A DNA stretch of 64,000 nt from Amycolatopsis sp. MtRt-6. GTDB lineage: Bacteria; Actinomycetota; Actinomycetes; Mycobacteriales; Pseudonocardiaceae. Below the pieces are notes generated by a model. It searched no databases, was not told where the DNA came from, and saw nothing but the letters and a program-made list of their open reading frames with translations. Made by a program: the position numbers and the translations under genes. Every line of letters begins with the position of its first letter. Position 1 is the first letter of the stretch. The stretch covers positions 124,001 through 188,000 of the forward strand of contig NZ_JADWPD010000001.1 of the NCBI RefSeq assembly GCF_017308975.1. Reading direction: 5' to 3'. Positions 8,980 through 16,993 of the stretch are shown piece after piece.

Positions 8980-9704
8980 AGCACCAAGCCTCCGTCGATC
9001 CCCAGCACCTGGCCGGTGATGAACGACGCCTCGTCGCTCACCAGGAACCGGATCGCCTTCGCCACTTCTTCGGGCCGGCCCAGCCGTCCGAGCGGCGTCT
9101 TGCCGGCGTTCTCGGCCTTCGCGTCTTCGCTCAGGCCCGCCGTGAGATCGGTCTCGATGACGCCCGGCGCGACCGCGTTGACGCGGATGCCGGACCGGCC
9201 GAGCTCCTTGGCCGCCGACCGCGCGATGTTCGCCACCGCCGCCTTCGACGCCGCGTACACCGTCTGACCGGCGCTTCCGTGCTCCCCGACGATCGAGGCG
9301 AGCACGACGATCGCGCCGGACTTCTTCCGCATCATCGCCCGGGCCGCGGCCTGGACGGTGTGCAGCGTGCCGGCCACGTTCGTGCTCAGCGTCGTGTCGA
9401 CCAGGTCCTCCTTGATCATGCCGAGGAGCGCGTCCTCCATGATCCCGGCGTTCGCGACGACGATGTCGAGCTTGCCGTGCTCCTTGGCGACACCCCTGAC
9501 CAGCGAGGACACCGCCTTGGCGTCGGTGACGTCCAGCGCGAGCCCGGAGGCGCCCACGGAGGCCGCCGCTTCCTTGGCGCGAGCCTCGTCACGTCCGGTG
9601 AGCACGACCGTCGCGCCCGCCTCGACGAGCGCGCGGGCGGTGGCCAGGCCGATCCCCCGCGTCCCGCCCGTGACAAGCGCGACGCGACCGGACAAATCAG
9701 TCAT
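8976..9704 (-). CDS. SDR oxidoreductase, FabG-like 3-oxoacyl-ACP reductase
   Basis: 242 residues, a normal classical-SDR length. NAD(P)-binding motif TGGTRGIG (residues 12-19), NAG motif ANAGIME near 84, Asn109, Ser137, and Tyr150/Lys154 in YAASK complete the catalytic tetrad. APGVIETD after the active site and GQVLGIDGGLVL at the end are typical of FabG. It overlaps the ACP gene by 8 bp. In this operon it most likely reduces a beta-keto group on the dedicated ACP, giving a 3-hydroxyacyl moiety, although a sugar substrate cannot be excluded. Confidence 0.88.
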   Translation of the reverse strand: MTDLSGRVALVTGGTRGIGLATARALVEAGATVVLTGRDEARAKEAAASVGASGLALDVTDAKAVSSLVRGVAKEHGKLDIVVANAGIMEDALLGMIKEDLVDTTLSTNVAGTLHTVQAAARAMMRKKSGAIVVLASIVGEHGSAGQTVYAASKAAVANIARSAAKELGRSGIRVNAVAPGVIETDLTAGLSEDAKAENAGKTPLGRLGRPEEVAKAIRFLVSDEASFITGQVLGIDGGLVL

Positions 9705-9942
9705 TCTTCGACTGCAGCTCGGTCACCATGTCCACGGCGACCTTGAAGCTCGACATGTCGATGACCTGGTCGGTGTCGAACTCGACGTCGAACTCGTCCT
9801 CGATGGCCGCGACCAGCGCCATGTGGCCGACCGAGTCCCACGCCTCGATGTCGCGGTACTTCAGGTTCTCGACGTCCACGGCGCCGTCGAGGTCGAGCGC
9901 CTCGACGAAAACCTCGCGCAGCTTGGGGGCGACTTCGGACAT
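9697..9942 (-). CDS. Acyl carrier protein
   Basis: 81 residues, acidic, with the phosphopantetheine site WDSVGHM (Ser37). The helix I/II region (LREVFVEALDLDG) and FDVEFDTDQVIDMSSFKVAVDMV fit a stand-alone ACP used by dedicated pathways rather than the housekeeping AcpP, which normally has DSL at this site. It sits between an LpxA-like acyltransferase (10 bp gap) and a FabG-like reductase (8 bp overlap), so it is the probable carrier for the acyl group made and used by this operon. Confidence 0.92.
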   Translation of the reverse strand: MSEVAPKLREVFVEALDLDGAVDVENLKYRDIEAWDSVGHMALVAAIEDEFDVEFDTDQVIDMSSFKVAVDMVTELQSKND

Positions 9943-9952
9943 GCGTTGACTC

Positions 9953-10672
9953 CTAGTGCTCGTCGCGCGGGCGAGCGTCCCACGCCTTTACCAAGGTAGA
10001 GAGGTCGCCGGGCAGCGTGACGTCCGGGAGACCTTCCTTGCCCTTCAGCCACGGCCCGAGGGCCTCGATCGTCTCCTCGTCGAGACCGCGGCGGGACAGG
10101 CCCACCACGTTGACGCCGGTGACGCGGGCCGGGTTGCCGACGGCGATGGTGAACGCGCCGATCTCGCGCCGCACCGCCGAGCCCATCCCGATCATCGCGC
10201 CGGGCCCGATCACGACCTTCTGGTGCAGGATCGCGCCCATGCCGAGGTTCGCGCCGTCCCAGATGTGGCAGTGGCCACCGGTGACGGCGTTCGAGGCGAT
10301 CGTGACGCCGTCGCCGACCAGGCAGTCGTGCGCGATGTGGGAGTTGCGGAGGAAGTAGCTGTCGCTGCCGACGGTCGTTGTCCGCCAGGTCCCTTGGTGG
10401 ACACTCACGTACTCGCGGATCCGGTTGCGGCTGCCGATGACGACGCCGTGCCCGTCGTGATCCGGGTCACCGGTCGGCGCCTCTTCCCAGGCAGCGGGAT
10501 GCGGACGGCTACGGTCCTCGCCGGGCGTGCCGATCGTCACGTGCGGGCCGATCCAGTTGCCGTCCCCGATGCGAGCCGGTCCGGCGATCACCGCGAACGG
10601 CCCGATGACGTTGTCCTCGCCGAGCTCGACGCCTTCGCCGATGACGGCGGTCGGGTGGATGCGGTTGGCCAC
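9953..10672 (-). CDS. LpxA-like left-handed beta-helix acyltransferase
   Basis: 239 residues starting with GTG. Hexapeptide repeats run from the start ([22 protein letters not shown]) to about residue 190, with H-rich catalytic loops ([17 protein letters not shown] and [21 protein letters not shown]) closely matching LpxA, the UDP-GlcNAc O-acyltransferase that uses acyl-ACP. The C-terminal part is short. A Gram-positive host makes no lipid A, so the acceptor is probably another nucleotide sugar such as the aminosugar made by the divergent DegT/Gfo pair. First gene of the seven-gene operon; the 149-bp gap to the DegT gene must hold both promoters. Confidence 0.85.
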   Translation of the reverse strand: MANRIHPTAVIGEGVELGEDNVIGPFAVIAGPARIGDGNWIGPHVTIGTPGEDRSRPHPAAWEEAPTGDPDHDGHGVVIGSRNRIREYVSVHQGTWRTTTVGSDSYFLRNSHIAHDCLVGDGVTIASNAVTGGHCHIWDGANLGMGAILHQKVVIGPGAMIGMGSAVRREIGAFTIAVGNPARVTGVNVVGLSRRGLDEETIEALGPWLKGKEGLPDVTLPGDLSTLVKAWDARPRDEH

Positions 10673-10821
10673 GGGTGGTCGTCCGTTCGTCGGCGGCTGG
10701 GTACTGGGCGCGCGGCCGCGCCCGGTAACGTGTGGCCCGCGTTGCTGCAGGGCGGCCGGGCGCAGAACCGGCGGCTCACTGTACCGGACGCACCGAAATC
10801 GCCTGCCGAGAGAGACTGCCC

Positions 10822-11928
10822 ATGATCCCCATCACTGTGGTCGACGTGCGCGACGCGGAGGACCTCGTCGTCGAGGTGCTGCGCTCCGGCGCCATCGCAC
10901 AGGGACCGATGGTCAAGCGCTTCGAAGACGCCTTCGCGGCGGTCTCCGGGACGAAGCACGCGATCGCGGTCAACAACGGGACCACCGCGCTGGTCGCCGC
11001 GCTGCAGGTGCTGGACCTGCAGCCGGGTGACGAGGTCATCACCTCGCCGTTCACCTTCGTGGCGACGCTGAACGCGATCCTCGAGGCCGGCGCGACCGTC
11101 CGTTTCGCCGACATCCGGCGCGACGACTTCGCGATCGACCCGGACGCCGTCGCGGCCGCCGTCACCGATCGCACCAAGGTCCTCATGCCGGTGCACCTCT
11201 ACGGCCAGACGGCGGACATGGGCAAGCTCGCGCCCCTGGCCGCCGAGCGCGGCCTGCAGGTGATCGAGGACTCGGCGCAGGCCGTCGGCGCGTCGTTCGA
11301 GGGCAAGCAGGCCGGTTCGTTCGGTATCGGCTGCTTCTCGCTGTACGCGACGAAGAACATCACCACCGCCGAGGGCGGCGTCATCACGACGGACGACGAC
11401 GCGCTGGCCGACAAGCTGCGCGTGCTGCGCAACCAGGGCATGCGCGCCCGGTACCAGTACGAGGTCGCCGGCCACAACTACCGGATGACCGACCTGCACG
11501 CGGCCGTGGGCATTCCGCAGCTGGCGAAGCTCGACCAGCTGACCGCCGCCCGCCAGGCGAACGCGAAGCGGCTGTCGGAGGGCCTCGCCGGCACGCCGGG
11601 CCTCGACGTCCCGCAGGTGCTGCCGGGCCGCGAGCACGTATGGCACCAGTACACGGTGCTGGTCGGGCCGCACGCGTTCCTCTCGCGCGACGAGCTGGCC
11701 GCGGCGCTCACCGAACGCGGCATCGGCAACGGCATCTACTACCCCAAGATCGTCTTCGACTACGACTGCTACGCGGGTCACGACCTGATCCCGGGCGCGC
11801 GCGTCGAGGACTTCCCGGTCGCGAAGTCGGTCGCCGAGCAGGCGCTTTCGCTGCCGGTGCACCCGCACCTGACCGAGTCCGACCTGGACACCATCATCGA
11901 AACCGTTCGCGAGGTACTGGGCGCATGA
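10822..11928 (+). CDS. DegT/DnrJ/EryC1 aminotransferase (WbpE-like)
   Basis: 368 residues. The ATG at 10822 has a GAGAGA-type ribosome site 8-14 bp upstream; the open frame reaches further but lacks homology there. PLP motifs: [37 protein letters not shown], and [14 protein letters not shown] with Lys178 as the likely Schiff-base lysine. This family makes nucleotide-linked aminosugars from 3- or 4-keto sugars using glutamate. Its stop overlaps the ATG of the Gfo/Idh dehydrogenase by 4 bp. Together with the divergent hexapeptide acyltransferase they resemble the WbpB/WbpE/WbpD set that makes acylated diaminosugars. Confidence 0.9.
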   Translation: MIPITVVDVRDAEDLVVEVLRSGAIAQGPMVKRFEDAFAAVSGTKHAIAVNNGTTALVAALQVLDLQPGDEVITSPFTFVATLNAILEAGATVRFADIRRDDFAIDPDAVAAAVTDRTKVLMPVHLYGQTADMGKLAPLAAERGLQVIEDSAQAVGASFEGKQAGSFGIGCFSLYATKNITTAEGGVITTDDDALADKLRVLRNQGMRARYQYEVAGHNYRMTDLHAAVGIPQLAKLDQLTAARQANAKRLSEGLAGTPGLDVPQVLPGREHVWHQYTVLVGPHAFLSRDELAAALTERGIGNGIYYPKIVFDYDCYAGHDLIPGARVEDFPVAKSVAEQALSLPVHPHLTESDLDTIIETVREVLGA

Positions 11929-12881
11929 CGCATCGGATCGCTCTTGTCGGTACCGGGAACATGGGTTCCCTCCACGCCCGCGTGCTCGCCGGCAACGAGC
12001 GCGTCGACCTGGTCCGCGTGATCGATCCGCGCGAAGAAGCGGGCAAGGCCGTCGCCGAGCGGTACGAGACACAGTGGACGCCGGAGATCGGCGATCTGTC
12101 CGATGTGGACGCCGTGGTGCTGGCCTCGGCCACCGAGGCGCACTACAACCTGGCGCAGGAGATCCTCGGCCAGGGCAAGCCGATGCTGGTCGAAAAGCCG
12201 GTGTGCAACAGCTTCGAGAAGTCGCAGGAAATCGTTTCGCTGTCGGCGAAGAACGACATCCCGCTGATGTGCGGGCTGCTGGAGCGCTACAACCCGGCGG
12301 TGATGACCGCGCGGGCGCTGGTGCAGGAGCCGATCCACCTGATGGCCCGCCGCCACGGCCCGTACGCGCCGCGCATCAAGACCGGCGTGGCGTGGGACCT
12401 GCTGGTGCACGACGTCGACCTGGCGATCCAGTTCTTCGGCGGCGCGACGCCGGCGCGCGTGACGTCCGGCGCGGGCTACTTCCACCCGCAGTCGGTCGAG
12501 GGCGCCGAGGACACCATCGAGACGGTGCTGTCGTTCCCGACCGGCCTGGCCACGGTGTCGGCGTCCCGGCTGGGCCAGAAGAAGGTCCGCTCGCTGGTGG
12601 TGTCCGAGCTCGACCGGCTGATCGAGATCGACCTGCTGCGCCGCGACGTCACGATCTACCGGCACGTCTCGCACGACTCGGTCACCCCGGACGGCCTCGG
12701 CTACCGGCAGCAGACGGTCATCGAGATCCCGGAGCTGGTCACGGCCCGCGAGCCGCTCGCGACGCAGCTGGACCGGTTCTGCGACCTCCTCGAGGGCAAG
12801 ATCGACGCCGACACCGAGCGCGACCTGATCCTGCCGTCGCACCACGTGGTCGAGCAGGTCCTGACGCAGGCCGCGGCCTAG
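11925..12881 (+). CDS. Gfo/Idh/MocA family dehydrogenase
   Basis: 318 residues from an ATG at 11925 within the ATGA overlap. Rossmann motif [11 protein letters not shown] at residues 8-18, EKP motif near residue 90 ([11 protein letters not shown]), and [16 protein letters not shown] with the catalytic-type D..xHD. Enzymes of this family oxidise or reduce nucleotide-sugar carbons with NAD(P); WbpB-type members supply the 3-keto sugar for a DegT aminotransferase. Co-translation with such an aminotransferase supports that role here. It ends 4 bp inside the convergent M28 peptidase gene. Confidence 0.88.
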   Translation: MTHRIALVGTGNMGSLHARVLAGNERVDLVRVIDPREEAGKAVAERYETQWTPEIGDLSDVDAVVLASATEAHYNLAQEILGQGKPMLVEKPVCNSFEKSQEIVSLSAKNDIPLMCGLLERYNPAVMTARALVQEPIHLMARRHGPYAPRIKTGVAWDLLVHDVDLAIQFFGGATPARVTSGAGYFHPQSVEGAEDTIETVLSFPTGLATVSASRLGQKKVRSLVVSELDRLIEIDLLRRDVTIYRHVSHDSVTPDGLGYRQQTVIEIPELVTAREPLATQLDRFCDLLEGKIDADTERDLILPSHHVVEQVLTQAAA

Positions 12882-14269
12882 CTCACCGGCGCCGGGAACG
12901 CGGCCGGGCTCCGGCGTCCGCCGGGGCCCACCGCGCGGACGCCGAAGAAGACGTTGTCCTTGGACAGGTCGATCTTCGCCGTCAGCGCCGGGCCGACGTC
13001 GATCGCGTGCGTCCAGTCGGGGGCGGTCGTTTCGCGCCAGACGACTTCGTAGCTCGACGCGCCCGGCGTGGCCGTCCAGAGCAGTTCGGAGTCGTTCGTC
13101 AGCGCCGCCGTGCGGATCTTGACGCCCTTCGGCGTACCCGGCGCTGTCGCGAGCGACCACAGCGCGGCGCCGTTCACCCTGGCGACCCGCGCGATGAACG
13201 GGAAGTCGCAGAACTCCGGCAGATCGCCGTACTGGACGCCGTTTTCGACGCGGACGTCCTGGTGCTGGTGGGCGAAGTCCTCGTTCGGCTCGGTGAACCG
13301 CGCCGCCGGGTAGCCCTGCTCCAGGAAGCCGATGTGGTCGCCGCCGCGCAGGTAGCGGTCGCGGCGGTAGACCACCCGGACAGTCATGCCGGTCGCGTCG
13401 TTCTCCGCCACCGACTTCACGAACCTCGCCAGCTGCCGCGGCGGGGAGTCGTTCTCGCCGCCGATGCTGCGCCGCAGGCTCGCCTCGGCCGGGGTTTCCG
13501 CGGTCGGGACGCCTTCGGCGAAGAGGCGGATCGTGACGGGGTCGCGCGTCCCGTCGTCGGCGCGGCTCGAGCCGACGATGTCGTCGGTGAACATCGCCTG
13601 GACGTCGGTGGCCGCCGCCTTGAACTGCTGCGCCATGTACCGCGAGCCGTACAGGCCCTGCTCTTCGCCCGCGACGGCCGCGAAGACGATCGTCGCGGCC
13701 GGCTGCCGGGTCGAGAGCACCCGGGCCAGCTCCAGGGCGACCGCGACACCCGAAGCGTCGTCGTCCGCCCCCGGCGCGTCGCCGGTGAAGTCCATGACGT
13801 CGCTGCGGCGCGAGTCGTAGTGCCCCGAAACGACGTACACGCGGCCGGGGTCGGTGGACCCACGCAGCGTCGCGACGACGTTGGTGATCGTCGTCGGCAC
13901 CGGGATCCGGTCGGCGGGCGGCTGGACGTACGACTGCAGCTCGGCACTCAGCCGTCCGCCGGAAGCCGCCGCGACCTGCCGGAACTGCGCGAAGAGCCAG
14001 TCGCGTGCGGCGCCGATGCCGCGGGCGGGGTCGTCTTGGGCGGACAGCGTGTGCCGGGTGCCGAACGCGGCCAGCCGTCGCACGGTCGCTTCGATCCGCC
14101 GTTCGTCGACCTGGCGGAGCAGGGCCCGCAGTTCCGCGTCGGGACGCTGGGGCCGGACCGGAACGCCAGGCCCGCGGTCGCCGAGTTCGGCGGCGTCGGC
14201 CGGGGTACCGACGGCCGTTGCCACGCCGAGCGCGGCCGATGCGGTGAGGAACGCTCGTCGTGAGGTCAC
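12878..14269 (-). CDS. Secreted M28-family metallopeptidase
   Basis: 463 residues. The N-terminus [19 protein letters not shown] is a twin-arginine-type signal with likely cleavage after PADAA. The M28 zinc motifs are present: [21 protein letters not shown] and [11 protein letters not shown], with the later ligand in FTDDIVGSS and [18 protein letters not shown]. Residues about 380-463 look like a fibronectin-type-III fold ([18 protein letters not shown]). It probably acts as an extracellular aminopeptidase. It stands alone between the sugar genes and the sigma module, with no clear functional tie to either. Confidence 0.88.
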   Translation of the reverse strand: MTSRRAFLTASAALGVATAVGTPADAAELGDRGPGVPVRPQRPDAELRALLRQVDERRIEATVRRLAAFGTRHTLSAQDDPARGIGAARDWLFAQFRQVAAASGGRLSAELQSYVQPPADRIPVPTTITNVVATLRGSTDPGRVYVVSGHYDSRRSDVMDFTGDAPGADDDASGVAVALELARVLSTRQPAATIVFAAVAGEEQGLYGSRYMAQQFKAAATDVQAMFTDDIVGSSRADDGTRDPVTIRLFAEGVPTAETPAEASLRRSIGGENDSPPRQLARFVKSVAENDATGMTVRVVYRRDRYLRGGDHIGFLEQGYPAARFTEPNEDFAHQHQDVRVENGVQYGDLPEFCDFPFIARVARVNGAALWSLATAPGTPKGVKIRTAALTNDSELLWTATPGASSYEVVWRETTAPDWTHAIDVGPALTAKIDLSKDNVFFGVRAVGPGGRRSPAAFPAPVS

Positions 14270-14309
14270 GATTCACGTCTTACGCCCGCTTCGGGTGGGC
14301 GGGTACCGC

Positions 14310-15014
14310 CTACTTGGTGAGCCGCTTGCCGTCGGCGTCGTAGGCGGTCAGCGGGCTCAGGACGGCGGAGTTGGGGACGACGTCCGGGTGGAACCAGAAG
14401 ATGACCACGTTCGGGTCCGCGGTCCACCGGGCCAGCTGCGCCTCGACGGTCCGGCCGTGGACCGTGGACGTGATCCTCGCCGCCGGGCCCGCGAAGTAGC
14501 CGAAGACCGGGATGACCTGGTTTTGGACCACCTCGCCGCCGTCGGTGGCGTGGAAGCCGAACGAGCGGTCGGAGCCGCGGTACTCGTTCGTCGCCAGGAC
14601 CGGCCGCAGCGACGTCCCGGACCGGAAGCCGGCCACCAGGCCGAAGCTGACCCCCGGCACCTCCGGCACGTCGACGGCCCGCGCGTAGATCACGACCTCC
14701 CCGGCGGGATTCCGGATCCCGGTGCCGACGACGTCGCCGATCGGCTGCTCGGTGGCCGGCGCCGGGGACGTCGTGGAGAGCACCGGTGACGGCGGCTGCG
14801 CGACCGGCGCCGGCGCGGGCTGCCGCAGCTGGACGGCGAACACCACGACGAGCACGACGGCGGCCGCGGCGGCGACCCCGGCGGTGCCGGTCAGCACGCG
14901 GCGGCGACGGCGCAGGCGCGCGCCACCGGCCATGATCTTGGCCAGGTCGGGTTCGGCGAAGGGCTCGTCCGGCGGCTGCCGGAGCGCGGCGCGGAAGTCT
15001 TCGAGATCGTTCAC
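14310..15014 (-). CDS. Membrane partner (putative anti-sigma) of SigE-family sigma factor
   Basis: 234 residues. The cytosolic head (1-38: NDLEDFRAALRQPPDEPF, then a RLRRRRR stop-transfer) is the form usually found downstream of SigE-family ECF genes. One membrane helix spans about 40-62, followed by a Pro-rich linker and an outer domain (about 92-234). No HxxxCxxC zinc motif is visible, so anti-sigma activity rests on position. The outer domain is clearly paralogous to the secreted protein at 15662: both contain GSDxxxGFHA, VPxFGY, GPAA, ITxxxxG and WxxDPNVVxFWFxP. Overlaps the sigma gene by 4 bp. I infer that it senses an external ligand. Confidence 0.78.
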   Translation of the reverse strand: MNDLEDFRAALRQPPDEPFAEPDLAKIMAGGARLRRRRRVLTGTAGVAAAAAVVLVVVFAVQLRQPAPAPVAQPPSPVLSTTSPAPATEQPIGDVVGTGIRNPAGEVVIYARAVDVPEVPGVSFGLVAGFRSGTSLRPVLATNEYRGSDRSFGFHATDGGEVVQNQVIPVFGYFAGPAARITSTVHGRTVEAQLARWTADPNVVIFWFHPDVVPNSAVLSPLTAYDADGKRLTK

Positions 15015-15520
15015 CGCCCGCTCCTCCCGATCAGCGTGTCTTCCGGGTCCGCCTCGACCCGCAGCTTGGCCAGCGCCCGCGAGTTCGTGCTCTTCACGGT
15101 ACCCAGTGAAACGCCGAGCTCACGGGCCACGTCGGCTTCCGGCAGGTCGAAGAAGTGGCGCAGCACGACGACGGCGCGTTCGCGGTCGGTCAGCGTCTTC
15201 AGCACCGCCGTGAGCCAGGCCCGCTGGGTGACGGCCTTGTCGACGTCGAGGCGGTCCTGCTGCTCGGGCATGGTTTCGGTGGCGTACTCGCGGATGGGGC
15301 GTCGCCAGCCGTCGATGACGTGGTTCATCAGGACCGTGCGGGCGTAGCCGTAGGCGTCCTTGTGCCGGACCCGCGACCAGGCGGCGTAGGTGCGCGTGAA
15401 GGCGGTCTGGGCGGCGTCCTCGGCCTGGTGGCGGTCGCCGGTGAGCAGGAACGCGGCGTGCGTGAGCCGGCCCGAAGACGCGCGGACGAACTCCGCGAAT
15501 TCCTCGTCGCCGCGCGCCAT
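15011..15520 (-). CDS. SigE-family ECF RNA polymerase sigma factor
   Basis: 169 residues. Region 2 (about 10-75: FAEFVRASSGRLTHAAFLLTGDRHQAEDAAQTAFTR in outline) and region 4 (about 110-160: LTDRERAVVVLRHFFDLPEADVARELGVS) are both present with a normal linker. The LTGD..AED..Q motif is the hallmark of the actinobacterial SigE family. It would direct RNA polymerase to a small regulon, probably including its own operon and the divergent secreted gene. The following gene overlaps by 4 bp and encodes its likely membrane regulator. Confidence 0.92.
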   Translation of the reverse strand: MARGDEEFAEFVRASSGRLTHAAFLLTGDRHQAEDAAQTAFTRTYAAWSRVRHKDAYGYARTVLMNHVIDGWRRPIREYATETMPEQQDRLDVDKAVTQRAWLTAVLKTLTDRERAVVVLRHFFDLPEADVARELGVSLGTVKSTNSRALAKLRVEADPEDTLIGRSGR

Positions 15521-15564
15521 GCGTCACCTCGTTTCGTCGTTCCCAGCGACGGCCGAAAGCCCGG

Positions 15565-15583
15565 AAGGTTGCTTCTCAACCTT
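15565..15583. promoter_or_regulatory. Inverted repeat in sigma-module divergent promoter
   Basis: AAGGTTG (15565-15571), a 5-nt spacer, and CAACCTT (15577-15583) form a perfect 7-bp inverted repeat midway between the divergent sigma gene (start 15520) and secreted gene (start 15662). This is the right place for an operator or for a promoter element recognised by the sigma factor. I cannot assign -35 and -10 boxes. Confidence 0.45.
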
Positions 15584-15620
15584 TTCGAGGTTACGCGCGT
15601 ACTGGGGAATGGACGATCTT

Positions 15621-15643
15621 GCTCCCCGGCCACGCCGGGGAGC
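15621..15643 (+). promoter_or_regulatory. Hairpin in the 5' leader of the secreted protein gene
   Basis: GCTCCCCGG (15621-15629) and CCGGGGAGC (15635-15643) pair over 9 bp with a 5-nt loop. The hairpin ends 7 nt before the GAGGGAGAAAG ribosome site of the gene starting at 15662. It could stabilise the transcript or gate translation. There is no downstream T-run, and a terminator here would block the gene, so a leader structure is the better reading. Confidence 0.45.
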
Positions 15644-15661
15644 CGACTGAGGGAGAAAGCC

Positions 15662-16207
15662 ATGAGCAAGCGCATTCTGGCGGCGGCCACGGCGGCCGCC
15701 GCGATGCTGCTGACCGCCGTCCCGGCCACGGCCGTCGCGGCCCCGGTGTCCGCCGTCGCCACGTCCCCGGTGCTGGGCGACGTCATCCCGTCGGGCTTCG
15801 GCGACGTGGTGTTCTACGGCGTGCCGGTGCGGATCCCGCAGCTCCCGGAGACGACGTTCGGCATCATGGCCGGCGCCCGCGACGCGGCGGGCGGCCTGAC
15901 GAATTTGGTGGCGACGAACGAGACGTCGGGCTCGGACAAGGCCCCGGGCTTCCACGCGGTGTCCGGCGGCATGACCGTCAACGGCCACGAGGTCCCGTCG
16001 TTCGGTTACTACTACGGCCCGGCGGCGAAGATCACCGGCCGCATCTGGGGCACGACGGGCGTGGCGCACCAGGCTCGCTGGAGCGAGGACCCGAACGTGG
16101 TGGTGTTCTGGTTCGACCCGGGCGTGGCGGACCCGGAGAACCTCCAGGCCTTCGACGCGGCGGGCACGGAGCTGCCGGCGGGCGACACGGGTGTCGGGCA
16201 CGGCTGA
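15662..16207 (+). CDS. Small secreted protein paralogous to the anti-sigma outer domain
   Basis: 181 residues from an ATG preceded by GAGGGAGAAAGCC. Residues 1-27 are a clear Sec signal peptide (MSKRILAAATAAAAMLLTAV, then AVAAP). The mature part (about 38-175) aligns end to end with the outer domain of the putative anti-sigma protein at 14310: DVVFYGVPVRIPQLP, GSDKAPGFHA, FGYYYGPAAKITG, RWSEDPNVVVFWFDP. It lacks any membrane anchor. The enzyme or ligand is unknown. Divergent from the sigma gene, it is a good candidate for a regulon member that feeds back on the sensor. Confidence 0.82.
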   Translation: MSKRILAAATAAAAMLLTAVPATAVAAPVSAVATSPVLGDVIPSGFGDVVFYGVPVRIPQLPETTFGIMAGARDAAGGLTNLVATNETSGSDKAPGFHAVSGGMTVNGHEVPSFGYYYGPAAKITGRIWGTTGVAHQARWSEDPNVVVFWFDPGVADPENLQAFDAAGTELPAGDTGVGHG

Positions 16208-16323
16208 AACGTTGCGTAACCGATATCTCGCGCTGGGTCACTGAGTACTAGATTGTGTGCTGCGCGCGGATCGTGCGGTTCCGTGCGGAGGACTTCGCCG
16301 CCGGGAGGACCGGGCGGTTTCAC

Positions 16324-16360
16324 GACGGCGGCGCCGGCGTTCGGCGCCGGTGCCGCCGTC
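16324..16360. terminator. Strong bidirectional terminator hairpin
   Basis: A 16-bp stem (16324-16339 with 16345-16360, one G-T type mismatch) closes a 5-nt TTCGG-containing loop. It lies between the convergent secreted-protein gene (ends 16207) and acyltransferase gene (ends 16367), 6 bp from the latter's stop. The rest of the 159-bp gap shows nothing coding. Confidence 0.7.
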
Positions 16361-16366
16361 ATCCAC

Positions 16367-16993
16367 TTACTCGGAGAAGTCGCCCGACGGCGCGCCCCAG
16401 CCCGAGGCATCTCCGCCGCGTTCCTCCGCGATCTCCCGCCGGCGCGCGTTCTCCGCCCGCACCCGGTCCACTTCGGACTGGATGTACTCCTCGTCGTACC
16501 GCTGGAACACCCGGGCCGGGTTACCCGCCACCAGCGTCCGCGGTGGGACGTCCTTCGCCACCACCGAGTTCGGCTGGACCGTGGCGAAGTCGCCGATCGT
16601 CACGCCGGCCATGATCACCACCAGGCCGCCGATGAAGCAGCCCTTGCCGATCTTCACCGGCTTGCGCTCGATCAGGTCGCTGCCCGAGTGGTTCTGCAGC
16701 GTCATGTTCGCCAGCCAGCTCGAATGCGTGAAGATCAGCGTGTTCAAGCCGATGCTGGTGTGCTCGCCGATCTCCAGGCCGCCGCTGGCGTCCAGGGCCG
16801 CTCCTTCGCCCACCCAGCAGTGGTCGCCCATCTTCAGGTTCTCGGGGCTGATGATCTTCACGCGCTCGCGCACGCGGCACGTCGAGGGCAAGCCGTAAAA
16901 AGCAGCTCGCTCGGCGTCGTTCATGTACTGCGAGACCAGCTCGGTCAGGATCTGCGGGCGCAGCCGGTGGCTGCGCTCGTCATCGAAGAACAT
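16367..16993 (-). CDS. Hexapeptide-repeat acyltransferase (maltose acetyltransferase-like)
   Basis: 208 residues. After a 55-residue N-terminal helix region, hexapeptide repeats form a left-handed helix (MGDHCWVGEGAALDASGGLEIG, IGKGCFIGGLVVIMAGVTIG, NSVVAKDVPPRTLVAGNPARV). The loop FTHSSWLANMTLQNHSG holds the probable catalytic His. The ending NSVVAKDVPP..VAGNPA is typical of sugar O- or N-acetyltransferases. The C-terminal tail is charged and probably disordered. It overlaps the GT4 gene by 14 bp and is the last gene of the operon starting at 20295, so it likely acylates the sugar or glycan made there. Confidence 0.87.
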   Translation of the reverse strand: MFFDDERSHRLRPQILTELVSQYMNDAERAAFYGLPSTCRVRERVKIISPENLKMGDHCWVGEGAALDASGGLEIGEHTSIGLNTLIFTHSSWLANMTLQNHSGSDLIERKPVKIGKGCFIGGLVVIMAGVTIGDFATVQPNSVVAKDVPPRTLVAGNPARVFQRYDEEYIQSEVDRVRAENARRREIAEERGGDASGWGAPSGDFSE

